A DNA stretch of 44,051 nt from Roseburia sp. CAG:309 (GTDB taxonomy: Bacteria > Bacillota > Clostridia > Lachnospirales > Lachnospiraceae). Position 1 is the first letter of the stretch, and every line of letters starts with the position of its first letter. The notes under the pieces are model-generated. The model was not told the DNA's origin. It did no database searches and was given only the letters and a program-made list of their open reading frames with translations. This document shows positions 14,599-23,194 of this stretch, piece after piece. The position numbers and the translations under genes are program-made. The stretch spans positions 1 through 44,051 of the forward strand of contig FR894025.1 in assembly GCA_000434115.1 (NCBI GenBank), written 5' to 3'.

Positions 14599-17160
14599 AT
14601 GGGAATTTTAAGTAAGTTTGTTGGAACACACAGCGAAAGAGAAGTAAAACGCGTGCTTCCAATTGTTGACAAAATTGAATCTTTGGAGCCGGATTTTGAA
14701 AAGTTATCCGATGAAGAATTGCGGGATAAAACCAGAGAATTTAAGAGCAGACTTGCGGGGGGAGAGACATTAGATGATATTTTGCCAGAGGCTTATGCGG
14801 TAGTGCGTGAAGCGGCCAAGAGAACAATCGGCATGCGCCATTACCGCGTGCAGCTGATCGGTGGTGTGATATTGCACCAGGGACGTATCACAGAGATGCG
14901 TACCGGTGAAGGTAAGACGCTGGTATCTACTCTTCCGGCGTATTTGAATGCATTGGAAGGAAAGGGCGTACATATCGTTACGGTCAATGATTATCTGGCA
15001 AAACGTGACGCCGAGTGGATGGGACAGGTACATGAATTTTTGGGACTTACCGTTGGATGTATCTTGAACAGCATGGACAATGATGAGAGAAGAGAAGCTT
15101 ACAATTGTGATATCACGTATGCGACAAACAATGAACTTGGATTTGATTATCTGCGTGATAACATGGTTATTTATAAAGAGCAGCTGGTTCAGCGTGAACT
15201 GAATTATGCGATTGTCGATGAGGTCGACTCGGTATTGATCGATGAGGCGAGAACGCCGTTGATCATTTCCGGAAGCAGCGGAAAATCGACAAAGATTTAT
15301 GAGGCATGTGACAATCTTGCCAAACAGTTAAAACGTGGTACAGCAAAAGAACTTTCGAAAATGGATCTTATCATGAAAGAAGATGACATGGAGACCGGTG
15401 ATTTTGTTGTGGACGAAAAGGAAAAAACGGTCAATCTGACGGCGCAGGGTGTTGAAAAGGTAGAACGTTTCTTCCATATTGAAAACCTCGCAGATCCGGA
15501 ACATCTTGAGATCCAGCATTGTATCATTCTGGCACTTCGTGCACATAACCTGATGTTCCGTGACAAGGATTATGTGGTAAAAGACGATGAAGTGCTGATC
15601 GTAGATGAATTTACCGGACGTATCATGCCGGGACGCCGTTATTCCGATGGTCTGCATCAGGCAATTGAGGCAAAAGAACATGTAAAAGTAAAAAGAGAAA
15701 GTAAGACACTGGCGACAATTACGTTCCAGAACTTCTTTAATAAATACAATAAAAAATGTGGTATGACAGGTACGGCGCTTACCGAAGAAAAAGAGTTCCG
15801 TGAGATTTATGGAATGGACGTTGTGGAAGTACCTACCAATAAACCGGTTGCCCGTATCGACTACAACGATTCGGTATATAAGACCAAACGTGAAAAACTG
15901 AATGCGATCGTGGAAGACATTGCAGAATGCTATGAACGCAAACAGCCGGTTCTTGTCGGTACGATTACGATCGAAGCGTCCGAGGAACTCAGTGAAATGC
16001 TGAAACGACGTGGAATCAAGCATAAAGTCCTGAATGCGAAGTATCATGAGATGGAAGCAGAGATCATCGCCGATGCCGGTGTGGCGGGTGCGGTAACGAT
16101 CGCGACAAACATGGCAGGACGTGGTACCGATATCAAACTCGGAGAAGGTGTTCAGGAACTGGGCGGACTTCGTATTATTGGTACGGAGCGTCATGAGTCG
16201 AGACGTATTGACAATCAGCTGCGTGGACGTGCCGGACGACAGGGAGACCCTGGTGAATCCAAGTTTTATATTTCGCTGGAAGATGACCTGATGCGTCTGT
16301 TTGGTTCCCAGAACCTGATGAATGTATTTAATTCTCTCGGTATGCCGGAAGGTGAGCAGATTCAGCACCGTATGTTGAATAAAGCCATCGAGCGTGCCCA
16401 GATGAAGATTGAAAATAACAACTACGGAATCCGTAAAAATCTGTTGGAATACGACATTGTCAACAACCAGCAGCGTGAGATCATTTATGCAGAACGCCGT
16501 AAAGTATTGGATGGCGAGAGCATGCGTGATACTATTTACGGTATGATTGATGAAGTGATTGAAAAATATGTCGGACGCACGATCGGCGACGACCAGATTC
16601 CGGAAGACTGGGATCTTGCGGAATTGAATATGAATCTGCTTCCGATCATTCCGTTTGAGCCGATTACATTTGATCCGGAACGCGACAAGAATTTGAATAA
16701 AGCAGGACTTCTTCAGAATTTAAAAGAGGAGGCACTTCGTATCTATGAATCCAAAGAGGCAGAATTTCCAGAGCCGGAGCAGATTCGTGAGATTGAGCGT
16801 GTAATTCTTTTGAAAGTGACAGACCAGCACTGGATGAACCATATCGACGATATGGATCAGCTTCGTCAGGGAATCGGTCTTCAGGCTTATGGACAGAGAG
16901 ATCCTGTAACAGAGTATCGTTTCCAGGGTTATGATATGTTTGAAGAAATGACGGAATCGATCCGTGAGGAAACAGTTAAGGCATTGATGCATGTGCGTAT
17001 CGAGCAGAAAGTAGAGCGTGAGCAGGTGGCAAAAGAAACCGGAACAAACAAAGACGACTCTGCCAATGCACCGGTACAGCGCAAAACGGAAAAAGTTGGA
17101 AGGAATGATCCATGTCCTTGTGGAAGTGGTAAGAAATATAAATATTGTTGTGGAAAGTAG
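14599..17160 (+). CDS. secA: Preprotein translocase ATPase SecA
   Basis: 853-aa motor of the Sec pathway, pushing preproteins through SecYEG. It starts MGILSKFVGTHSEREVKR, has the Walker A EMRTGEGKTLVS, the DEAD-type AIVDEVDSVLIDEARTPLI, the conserved GMTGTALTEEKEF, VLNAKYHEMEAEI, AGRGTDIKLGEGV and LRGRAGRQGDPG. The C-terminus is the zinc-binding SEC-C tail GRNDPCPCGSGKKYKYCCG. ATG 14599 is chosen because GGAGAG sits 7 nt upstream and the product matches the family N-terminus; in-frame starts at 14572 (GTG) and 14584 (ATG) are possible but less likely. prfB begins 9 nt after its stop. Confidence 0.97.
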   Translation: MGILSKFVGTHSEREVKRVLPIVDKIESLEPDFEKLSDEELRDKTREFKSRLAGGETLDDILPEAYAVVREAAKRTIGMRHYRVQLIGGVILHQGRITEMRTGEGKTLVSTLPAYLNALEGKGVHIVTVNDYLAKRDAEWMGQVHEFLGLTVGCILNSMDNDERREAYNCDITYATNNELGFDYLRDNMVIYKEQLVQRELNYAIVDEVDSVLIDEARTPLIISGSSGKSTKIYEACDNLAKQLKRGTAKELSKMDLIMKEDDMETGDFVVDEKEKTVNLTAQGVEKVERFFHIENLADPEHLEIQHCIILALRAHNLMFRDKDYVVKDDEVLIVDEFTGRIMPGRRYSDGLHQAIEAKEHVKVKRESKTLATITFQNFFNKYNKKCGMTGTALTEEKEFREIYGMDVVEVPTNKPVARIDYNDSVYKTKREKLNAIVEDIAECYERKQPVLVGTITIEASEELSEMLKRRGIKHKVLNAKYHEMEAEIIADAGVAGAVTIATNMAGRGTDIKLGEGVQELGGLRIIGTERHESRRIDNQLRGRAGRQGDPGESKFYISLEDDLMRLFGSQNLMNVFNSLGMPEGEQIQHRMLNKAIERAQMKIENNNYGIRKNLLEYDIVNNQQREIIYAERRKVLDGESMRDTIYGMIDEVIEKYVGRTIGDDQIPEDWDLAELNMNLLPIIPFEPITFDPERDKNLNKAGLLQNLKEEALRIYESKEAEFPEPEQIREIERVILLKVTDQHWMNHIDDMDQLRQGIGLQAYGQRDPVTEYRFQGYDMFEEMTESIREETVKALMHVRIEQKVEREQVAKETGTNKDDSANAPVQRKTEKVGRNDPCPCGSGKKYKYCCGK

Positions 17161-17169
17161 AGACGTCAC

Positions 17170-18273
17170 GTGGTAGAATTAGATAATTACAAAGTAGAAT
17201 TAAGTTCATATGAGCAGCCGCTTGCGGAAGTCAGAGATTCTTTGAATCTTGGAGACAAGCGATACCGCATCGAGGAATTGGAGAAAAATATGGAGGCTCC
17301 GGATTTTTGGGATGATTCCGAAAAGGCGAGCCAGGCCATGAAGGAAGTCAAAGACCTCAAAGATATCGTAGGACGCGCAGACGGTCTGCAGCAAAAGTAT
17401 GAGGATATCATGACGCTGATTGAGATGGCGTATGAGGAAGAAGATGAGGAACTCGCTGCGGAGATCGGCGAGGAACTTGCCGCATTTACTTCCGAGTTTG
17501 ATGATCTTCGTATTACGACGATGCTTACCGGCGAGTACGATGACAGCAATGCTATCCTTACATTGCATGCCGGTGCAGGTGGTACCGAGAGTTGTGACTG
17601 GGCAAGCATGCTTTGCCGTATGTATCAGCGCTGGGCAGAGAAAAAAGGATATTCTGTGGAAATGCTTGATTTCCTGGATGGAGAGGAAGCTGGATTAAAA
17701 TCTGTCACATTGCAGATTAATGGAACCAATGCATATGGCTATCTGAAGAGCGAGCATGGGGTTCACCGCCTCGTCCGCATTTCTCCGTTTAATGCAGCGG
17801 GAAAACGCCAGACCTCGTTTGTTTCGTGTGATGTGATGCCGGATATTGAGCAGGATCTTGATATCGAAATTGCCGATGATGATATTCGAATTGATACCTA
17901 TCGCTCAAGTGGTGCCGGAGGACAGCATATCAATAAAACGTCCTCTGCGATTCGAATCACTCATTTTCCTACCGGAATTGTGGTGCAGTGCCAAAATGAG
18001 CGTTCGCAGCATATGAATAAAGATAAGGCGATGCAGATGTTGAAAGCTAAACTGTATTTGCTCAAACAACAGGAAAATCGCGAGAAGGAGTCCGATATCC
18101 GAGGGGAACAGAAAGAGATTGGCTGGGGTAACCAGATCCGCTCGTATGTAATGCAGCCGTATACGATGGTAAAAGATCACCGAACCAATGTAGAGACGGG
18201 AAATGTCGCTGCGGTTATGGACGGAGATCTTGATATATTTATCAATGGCTATTTGAAATGGATCAACAGTTGA
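17170..18273 (+). CDS. prfB: Peptide chain release factor 2
   Basis: RF2, 367 aa, which releases the peptide at UGA and UAA codons. It contains the RF2-specific SPF stop-recognition motif (VRISPFNAAGKRQTSF) and the catalytic GGQ at residues 250-252 (SSGAGGQHINKTSSA). GTG 17170 is the start, with only a weak purine-rich site (AAAGTAGAGA) overlapping the secA end. The gene is a single uninterrupted frame: the in-frame UGA and +1 frameshift used by many bacteria to autoregulate RF2 are absent. A CTTTGA string near codon 25 is out of frame. It is translationally close to secA, as in many Firmicutes. Confidence 0.96.
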   Translation: MVELDNYKVELSSYEQPLAEVRDSLNLGDKRYRIEELEKNMEAPDFWDDSEKASQAMKEVKDLKDIVGRADGLQQKYEDIMTLIEMAYEEEDEELAAEIGEELAAFTSEFDDLRITTMLTGEYDDSNAILTLHAGAGGTESCDWASMLCRMYQRWAEKKGYSVEMLDFLDGEEAGLKSVTLQINGTNAYGYLKSEHGVHRLVRISPFNAAGKRQTSFVSCDVMPDIEQDLDIEIADDDIRIDTYRSSGAGGQHINKTSSAIRITHFPTGIVVQCQNERSQHMNKDKAMQMLKAKLYLLKQQENREKESDIRGEQKEIGWGNQIRSYVMQPYTMVKDHRTNVETGNVAAVMDGDLDIFINGYLKWINS

Positions 18274-18300
18274 TGATCTGCGATAAATGAGGAGGCAAGG

Positions 18301-18801
18301 ATGAAGGAAATAATTGTATTTTTTCTAAGTGATAAAGAATATGGTATCGAGATCAGCGGGATGCAAAGTTTGGAAAATTACCGAGAGATTCAGCATGCCA
18401 GTGAGTTGCCGGAAGGAATGAACGGTCTGGTACAGATTCGCGATGACATTTATCCGGTTTATGATATGAAACAGAAATTCTGTCTTCCGGCAAAAGAGGT
18501 GACAGAAGATACGAAAATCCTTCTTCTTCGAACTCATGCAGGAAAGATTGCGATCGTAGTGGATCGCGTCGGAAAAGTATTTCGCGCTGAGGATAAGGAT
18601 ATTCAGGAATTTCCAAGAGTGGCGCGCACACGGGATACCGACTATATCAATTTCATTGCCAAGCGCGGCAGTGATCTGATCGTAGTTGTAAATCCGGACA
18701 CATTGCTTACAGATGAGCAATATGCCGCGGTGGAACAGAATGAGTCTCATGCGGAGGAAACTTCGGATGATTCAAATACAAATAATGGAGGAAAATTATG
18801 A
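18301..18801 (+). CDS. CheW-like chemotaxis coupling protein
   Basis: 166-aa cytosolic CheW-domain protein, expected to couple chemoreceptors to the CheA kinase. The domain covers about residues 2-145 (FFLSDKEYGIEISGMQSLEN, NGLVQIRDDIYPVYDM, ILLLRTHAGKIAIVVDRVGK). An acidic/polar tail of about 25 residues (ESHAEETSDDSNTNNGG) follows and is not part of the core fold. A strong AGGAGG precedes the ATG. Its stop overlaps the start of hom by 4 nt (ATGA), an unexpected coupling of a chemotaxis gene to amino-acid synthesis. It could serve the MCP at 7457 or other receptors. Confidence 0.88.
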   Translation: MKEIIVFFLSDKEYGIEISGMQSLENYREIQHASELPEGMNGLVQIRDDIYPVYDMKQKFCLPAKEVTEDTKILLLRTHAGKIAIVVDRVGKVFRAEDKDIQEFPRVARTRDTDYINFIAKRGSDLIVVVNPDTLLTDEQYAAVEQNESHAEETSDDSNTNNGGKL

Positions 18802-20000
18802 AAATTGCAGTATTAGGTTATGGTACAATTGGTTCAGGTGTTGTTGAGATTGTGAATACAAACGCAGCGACGATTGCAAAACGTGCCGGCGAAGAGATTG
18901 AAGTGAAATATGTGCTTGATCTGCGTGATTTCCCGGGAGATCCGGTGCAGGACATTTTGGTACATGATTATTCCATCATCGCACAGGATGAGGACGTAGA
19001 TATCATCGTCGAGACGATGGGCGGAACCAAACCAGCATATGATTTTGTGAAAACTGCGCTTCTGAATGGAAAGTGTGTTTGCTCATCCAACAAAGAGCTG
19101 GTAGCTGCACATGGGGCAGAACTGCTTCAGATCGCACGTGAGAAAAATGTCAACTTCTATTTTGAGGCAAGTGTAGGCGGCGGTATTCCGATTATCCGTC
19201 CATTGAATCAGTGCATTACTGCGGATGAAATTGAATCCATTAATGGTATTTTAAATGGAACGACAAACTTTATTCTGACGAAAATGGCAGAAGAAGGGGC
19301 AGATTTTGATGTTGTCCTGAAACAGGCACAGGAACTCGGATATGCTGAAAAAGATCCGACGGCAGATGTAGAAGGATATGATGCCTGCCGTAAGATTGCG
19401 ATTTTGACTTCTTTGGCATATGGTCAGCAGGTGGATTATCAGGATATTTATACAGAAGGTATTACCAAGATCACAGCAGAAGATTTTGAATATGCCAAGA
19501 AGATCAATGCAGCGATCAAGATTTTTGGTACAAGCAAAAAAGTTGGAGATAATGTATATGCTATGGTGGCTCCACAGATGGTATATTCCTCTGAGCCATT
19601 GTATAGCGTAAATGGTGTGTTTAATGCGATTTCTGTAACAGGCAATATGCTTGGAGAAGTAATGTTTTACGGTGCCGGTGCAGGAAAACTTCCTACCGCA
19701 AGTGCAGTCGTAGCCGATGTCGTAGATGCTACGATCCACAAAGGCGAAAATGTACCTGTAACCTGGGAAAGCGAAAAACTTCCGATCGCACCGATGGAAG
19801 AAATGGAAAATGCATTTTTTGTTCGTGTGGCAGAAGCAGACCGCAGCAAAATTGCAGAACTTTTCGGCGACGTGACAATGATCGATGCAGGCATCGCCGG
19901 TGAATGTGGATTTATTACACCGGTCATGAAAGAAAAAGTTTTTGCAGAAAAAGCAGAAAAATTAACATCTATGATTACACGTATTCGTGTAAATGCATAA
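18798..20000 (+). CDS. hom: Homoserine dehydrogenase
   Basis: Cytosolic NAD(P)H enzyme, 400 aa, reducing aspartate semialdehyde to homoserine on the threonine/methionine branch. The N-terminal Rossmann motif is AVLGYGTIGSGVV, followed by VETMGGTKPA, SSNKELVAAHG and FEASVGGGIPIIRPL. The catalytic signature is NGILNGTTNFILTKM with GYAEKDPTADVEGYDA. The last about 75 residues resemble a weak ACT-type regulatory domain (AFFVRVAEADRSKIAELFG), suggesting feedback control. The ATG is embedded in the cheW stop; ribosome site GGAGG lies in the cheW coding end. lysC follows 44 nt later. Confidence 0.95.
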   Translation: MKIAVLGYGTIGSGVVEIVNTNAATIAKRAGEEIEVKYVLDLRDFPGDPVQDILVHDYSIIAQDEDVDIIVETMGGTKPAYDFVKTALLNGKCVCSSNKELVAAHGAELLQIAREKNVNFYFEASVGGGIPIIRPLNQCITADEIESINGILNGTTNFILTKMAEEGADFDVVLKQAQELGYAEKDPTADVEGYDACRKIAILTSLAYGQQVDYQDIYTEGITKITAEDFEYAKKINAAIKIFGTSKKVGDNVYAMVAPQMVYSSEPLYSVNGVFNAISVTGNMLGEVMFYGAGAGKLPTASAVVADVVDATIHKGENVPVTWESEKLPIAPMEEMENAFFVRVAEADRSKIAELFGDVTMIDAGIAGECGFITPVMKEKVFAEKAEKLTSMITRIRVNA

Positions 20001-20044
20001 TAAAGTAGTAAGACCAGATATGGAAAGACGGAGGTAAAGAAGAG

Positions 20045-21250
20045 ATGTTAGTCGTTAAAAAATTTGGTGGCACATCCGTAGCCAACAAAGAACGTATCTT
20101 CAACGTGGCAAAGCGTTGTATCGAAGATTATCAGAAAGGAAACGATGTCGTAGTTGTTCTCTCAGCAATGGGAAAACAGACTGATGTTCTGCTTGATATG
20201 GCAAATGATATCAACCCCAAAGCATCGAAAAGAGAACTTGATATGCTTCTCACAACCGGAGAGCAGACATCCGTTGCTTTGATGGCGATGGCAATGCAGT
20301 CCCTGAATGTGCCGGCTATTTCCCTGAATGCATTTCAGGTAGCTATGCATACTACATCTGTAGCAGGAAATGCCCGCTTGAAAAAGATAGATACCGAGCG
20401 TATCCAGCATGAACTTGAACAGAGAAAGATTGTTATTGTAACCGGATTTCAGGGAATCAGCCAGTACGATGATTATACGACACTTGGTCGTGGTGGTTCC
20501 GATACAACAGCCGTTGCTCTGGCAGCTGCACTTCGTGCCGACGCCTGCGAGATTTACACAGATGTTGACGGTGTATATACGGCAGATCCAAGAATTGTCA
20601 AAGACGCCAAGAAACTGGATGAGATCACGTATGATGAAATGCTTGAATTGGCAAGCCTCGGTGCGGGAGTATTGCACAACCGCTCTGTGGAAATGGCGAA
20701 GAAATATGGAGTACAGCTTGTTGTACGCTCTAGTTTGAATACATCGGAAGGAACGGTAGTTAAGGAGGAAGTAAAAATGGAGAAAATGCTTGTAAGTGGA
20801 GTAGCATGTGATAAAAATGTAGCAAGAATCGCAGTGGTAGGATTGGAAGACCAGCCGGGTGTGGCATTTAAATTGTTCCGCCACCTCGCAAACCACAATG
20901 TAAACGTAGATATGATCCTTCAGTCCATTGGACGTGACAATACAAAGGACATCAGCTTTACCGTAACCGGCGACATGGCAGACGTTGCTGTTGAGACGGT
21001 TGAAAGACACCGCAGTGGAAGTCTGAAATGTCAGGATGTCAAAGTGAAGAAAGACGTTGCCAAAGTATCCATCGTAGGTGCCGGCATGCAGTCTAACCCT
21101 GGTGTGGCAGCGCGCATGTTTGAAGCATTGTATTCAGCAAACGTAAACATTCAGCAGATCTCAACTTCAGAGATCCGTGTAACGGTTCTGATTGACCGCG
21201 AAGATACCGACCGCGCAATGAATGCCGTTCATAATGAATTTGATTTCTAA
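20045..21250 (+). CDS. lysC: Aspartate kinase (with tandem ACT domains)
   Basis: First enzyme of the aspartate family: phosphorylates aspartate with ATP. 401 aa. The kinase domain (about 1-240) opens VVKKFGGTSVANKERIF, contains VTGFQGISQYDDYTTLGRGG and YTDVDGVYTADPRIV. Two ACT domains fill about 260-400 (VGLEDQPGVAFKLFRHLANH; VGAGMQSNPGVAARMFEALY) and bind lysine or threonine as inhibitors. A GGAGG ribosome site supports ATG 20045. Codon 245 is a Met preceded by its own strong ribosome site, so a separate beta subunit of about 157 residues may be made, as in Bacillus aspartokinase II. The gene ends at the terminator at 21304-21348. Confidence 0.96.
   Translation: MLVVKKFGGTSVANKERIFNVAKRCIEDYQKGNDVVVVLSAMGKQTDVLLDMANDINPKASKRELDMLLTTGEQTSVALMAMAMQSLNVPAISLNAFQVAMHTTSVAGNARLKKIDTERIQHELEQRKIVIVTGFQGISQYDDYTTLGRGGSDTTAVALAAALRADACEIYTDVDGVYTADPRIVKDAKKLDEITYDEMLELASLGAGVLHNRSVEMAKKYGVQLVVRSSLNTSEGTVVKEEVKMEKMLVSGVACDKNVARIAVVGLEDQPGVAFKLFRHLANHNVNVDMILQSIGRDNTKDISFTVTGDMADVAVETVERHRSGSLKCQDVKVKKDVAKVSIVGAGMQSNPGVAARMFEALYSANVNIQQISTSEIRVTVLIDREDTDRAMNAVHNEFDF
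20762..20779 (+). promoter_or_regulatory. Internal ribosome site and start inside lysC
   Basis: AAGGAGG (20762-20768) lies 8 nt before an in-frame ATG (20777-20779, codon 245). Initiation here would give only the ACT-domain half (MEKMLVSGVACDKNVAR...). Bacillus subtilis lysC is known to make its beta subunit this way. Confidence 0.7.
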
Positions 21251-21303
21251 TTCGTGGGAATTGAGTCGGTTAAAGATTTAGAATTTTACAATTATTGTAA
21301 TTT

Positions 21304-21350
21304 AAAAGGCGCGAAAACGACAGGGAAACTGTTGCTTTCGCGCCTTTTCC
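21304..21350 (+). terminator. Terminator of the lysC transcript
   Basis: AAAAGGCGCGAAA (21304-21316) and TTTCGCGCCTTTT (21336-21348) form a perfect 13-bp stem, with a smaller inner GACAG/CTGTT stem in the loop. Confidence 0.88.
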
Positions 21351-21461
21351 GCGCTCATCTCGCGAACCCGCACTGCGTGCTCTGCCACCTGCTGCGCAGG
21401 TGGTTCGCTTCGATAAAGTAAGAAAAGAAGCAAATGGCTTGCAGCCGCTTGCTTCTTTTTT
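21350..21461. repeat. 112-bp direct repeat, copy 1
   Basis: Identical to 21587-21698 (offset 237). It contains the perfect hairpin CCACCTG-CTGCG-CAGGTGG and a terminator-like hairpin AAAAGAAGCAA...TTGCTTCTTTTT with an inner GGCTTGCAGCC. It follows the lysC terminator directly. Minus-strand open frames across both copies repeat the same peptide (YRSEPPAQQVAEHAVRVREM) and are judged artefacts of the repeat. Confidence 0.9.
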
Positions 21462-21483
21462 CTGACTGGCGCATAAAACGCAA

Positions 21484-21581
21484 ATATCCCAAAGTCGGAG
21501 ACTTTGGGATATCCGTTGCACTCATATAATTTTCTAAATGTCCTTAGTCCAGCAAGCTGTCCACGGACATTATAGAAAATT
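21484..21581. other. Two long hairpins between the direct repeats
   Basis: Hairpin 1 is a perfect 13-bp stem, ATATCCCAAAGTC/GACTTTGGGATAT (21484-21512), with a 3-nt loop. Hairpin 2 joins AATTTTCTA-AATGTCC (21528-21543) to GGACATT-A-TAGAAAATT (21565-21581). No gene is supported here. Confidence 0.75.
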
Positions 21582-21586
21582 GCATT

Positions 21587-21698
21587 CGCGCTCATCTCGC
21601 GAACCCGCACTGCGTGCTCTGCCACCTGCTGCGCAGGTGGTTCGCTTCGATAAAGTAAGAAAAGAAGCAAATGGCTTGCAGCCGCTTGCTTCTTTTTT
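21587..21698. repeat. 112-bp direct repeat, copy 2
   Basis: Exact second copy of 21350-21461. Here the terminal hairpin is extended: GATAAAGTAAGAAAAGAAGCAA pairs with TTGCTTC...TTACTTTATATC across a 3-nt bulge. Read on the minus strand it is a likely terminator for cheY, whose stop lies 8 nt away. Confidence 0.9.
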
Positions 21699-21705
21699 TC
21701 TTACT

Positions 21706-22062
21706 TTATATCACTGTTTTGATTACAGATAGAATCTGGTCTGGTTCGAATGGTTTTTGGATAAATTCAGAAGCTCCGAGTTTGATTGCTTCCACCATTT
21801 TGGATTTCTGACCTGCTGCGGTTACCATGATAACTTTAGCGGAACTGTCTAATTCCATGATTTTTTCCAGAGAACCAAGTCCGTCCAATACAGGCATTGT
21901 AATATCCAAGGTTACCAAATCCGGTTTTAATTCGATGTATTTTTCATAACCGGTCTGTCCGTCTCCTGCTTCACCGACAATCTCGTAGCCGTTCTCAGTG
22001 AGTATGTTGCGTAATATTTTTCGGGATGTACGAGAATCATCCACGATTAAAACTGTTGCCAT
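21706..22062 (-). CDS. cheY: CheY-type response regulator
   Basis: Single-domain receiver, 118 aa, the diffusible output of chemotaxis. The acidic pocket is Asp8-Asp9 (VLIVDDSRTSRK), the phospho-acceptor is Asp53 (LVTLDITMP), the switch Thr is Thr81 (VTAAG) and the conserved Lys is Lys103 (FIQKPF). ATG 22062 is chosen with GGGAGG 9 nt upstream; a TTG three codons earlier is in frame but closer to the ribosome site than usual. It lies 37 nt downstream of the CheX-like phosphatase gene on the same strand, so kinase output and its removal are co-expressed. Confidence 0.93.
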   Translation of the reverse strand: MATVLIVDDSRTSRKILRNILTENGYEIVGEAGDGQTGYEKYIELKPDLVTLDITMPVLDGLGSLEKIMELDSSAKVIMVTAAGQKSKMVEAIKLGASEFIQKPFEPDQILSVIKTVI

Positions 22063-22099
22063 ATAAAACAACCTCCCTCTTGTATCAAATTTTCGTTTA

Positions 22100-22966
22100 T
22101 TACATCTTAACCAGCAAGTCTACTTTTTTGCCGCTGATGTAGAGTGGAAGTACATAAAATTCAGAATTTTCTTTTATGGAACCATCAAAATAGAATTCCG
22201 GAGGAAGCATATCAATAACAACTTCCTTGTAACTTAACTCCGTAGCATATAAACCGTTGATGCAGTTTGTAAATTCACAGACGGAATCTAAAGCATCTTC
22301 GTCCGGTTTCTCGAAATATTCACCGGCATAACCATCTGCAATTGTAAGGATGGCATCATCGTTGCTGGCAAAAGCCAAAAATCCATCGTAAGCACCGGTA
22401 GTCTTTTGACATGCTATGTACTTGGCAGAATATTCTGTCACCTTTTTTGCTTCTTCGATACGAATGTAAGAACTGACAAAACGTACAATGTTTCTTAAGA
22501 CAAGTCCCATCATATCAAGAACAGATTCGTTGTCGGTGGTTACAAAAGTTGGAAGAAGTCGTTCGAAATCACCATATTTGATCGCATCAATTGCACTGTT
22601 GGTAAGACCTTCTTCTTTCTGGAATGCCTCCAAATTTTCCTGAATCTCTTCGCGGTTCATAACATGATTTTCTTCCAACGCCTGAACAAAGATCAGATAT
22701 GGATTTCCCTGTAACTGCAATAAATGAGAAATATCTGCCTCGGTCAGATACCCTTTCTCAACAGCGAGGTCACCAAAACGTTTGTCGCTCTGCATCTGAA
22801 GATGATTTAACTCGTCTGCCTGTTTGCGTGTGAGTAATCCTTCAGATTCAGCAATCAACCCCAATTTAACACGATTTGCACGCATATATTCCATACATGA
22901 GATGAACTGCTCATTGGTTATCTTTTGTTTGTTCAAAAGATAATTTCCAAAAAACTGACTAAACAT
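22100..22966 (-). CDS. CheX-like CheY phosphatase with N-terminal helical domain
   Basis: 288-aa cytosolic protein. The C-terminal half (about 150-288) is a CheX/CheC-like fold with the phosphatase motif S-x3-E-x2-N (DSVCEFTNCING; Glu231, Asn234), expected to dephosphorylate CheY-P. The N-terminal about 100 residues (FFGNYLLNKQKITNEQF, later KRFGDLAVEKGYLTEADI) form two repeats of the FG-x-L-x(5)-I-T/L-T-x-x-Q/D type that resemble the MshEN/GspE N-terminal module; that resemblance is tentative. ATG 22966 follows GGAAAGGAGAAGG; an upstream in-frame ATG at 23020 lacks a ribosome site. It precedes cheY in the same operon. Confidence 0.8.
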   Translation of the reverse strand: MFSQFFGNYLLNKQKITNEQFISCMEYMRANRVKLGLIAESEGLLTRKQADELNHLQMQSDKRFGDLAVEKGYLTEADISHLLQLQGNPYLIFVQALEENHVMNREEIQENLEAFQKEEGLTNSAIDAIKYGDFERLLPTFVTTDNESVLDMMGLVLRNIVRFVSSYIRIEEAKKVTEYSAKYIACQKTTGAYDGFLAFASNDDAILTIADGYAGEYFEKPDEDALDSVCEFTNCINGLYATELSYKEVVIDMLPPEFYFDGSIKENSEFYVLPLYISGKKVDLLVKM

Positions 22967-23097
22967 AATCCTTCTCCTTTCCGGATATAAAATTTTTAGC
23001 AGCGATCCATTGATTTTCAAACCTTGGTCCTAAATAGCTGCGTTTTTCTAAATATTTATTCTGTAAATCAGATTTCACTTGTAAAAATCCTAAAAAT

Positions 23098-23103
23098 ATT
23101 ATA
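23098..23103 (-). promoter_or_regulatory. -10 element for the CheX/CheY operon
   Basis: A perfect TATAAT on the minus strand in CTATAGTATAATATT. The -35 region (TTTCTT at 17 nt) is poor. The leader to ATG 22966 is about 125 nt. Confidence 0.45.
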
Positions 23104-23194
23104 CTATAGATTTTGAAAAAAAGAAAGTTTTTTCGACAAGTTTTAAAAAAAGAATGTAATGAAATCGTTATCAAAAAATAAAAGGAGAAAATCA

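Noticed and set aside
17235..17260. Programmed frameshift in prfB (CTTTGA)
   Set aside because: The string is out of the reading frame and the frame is continuous through it.
21270..21670. Minus-strand frames with duplicated YRSEPPAQQVAEHAVRVREM peptide
   Set aside because: The peptide repeat is just the translation of the 112-bp DNA repeat; there is no ribosome site and the region is hairpin-filled.
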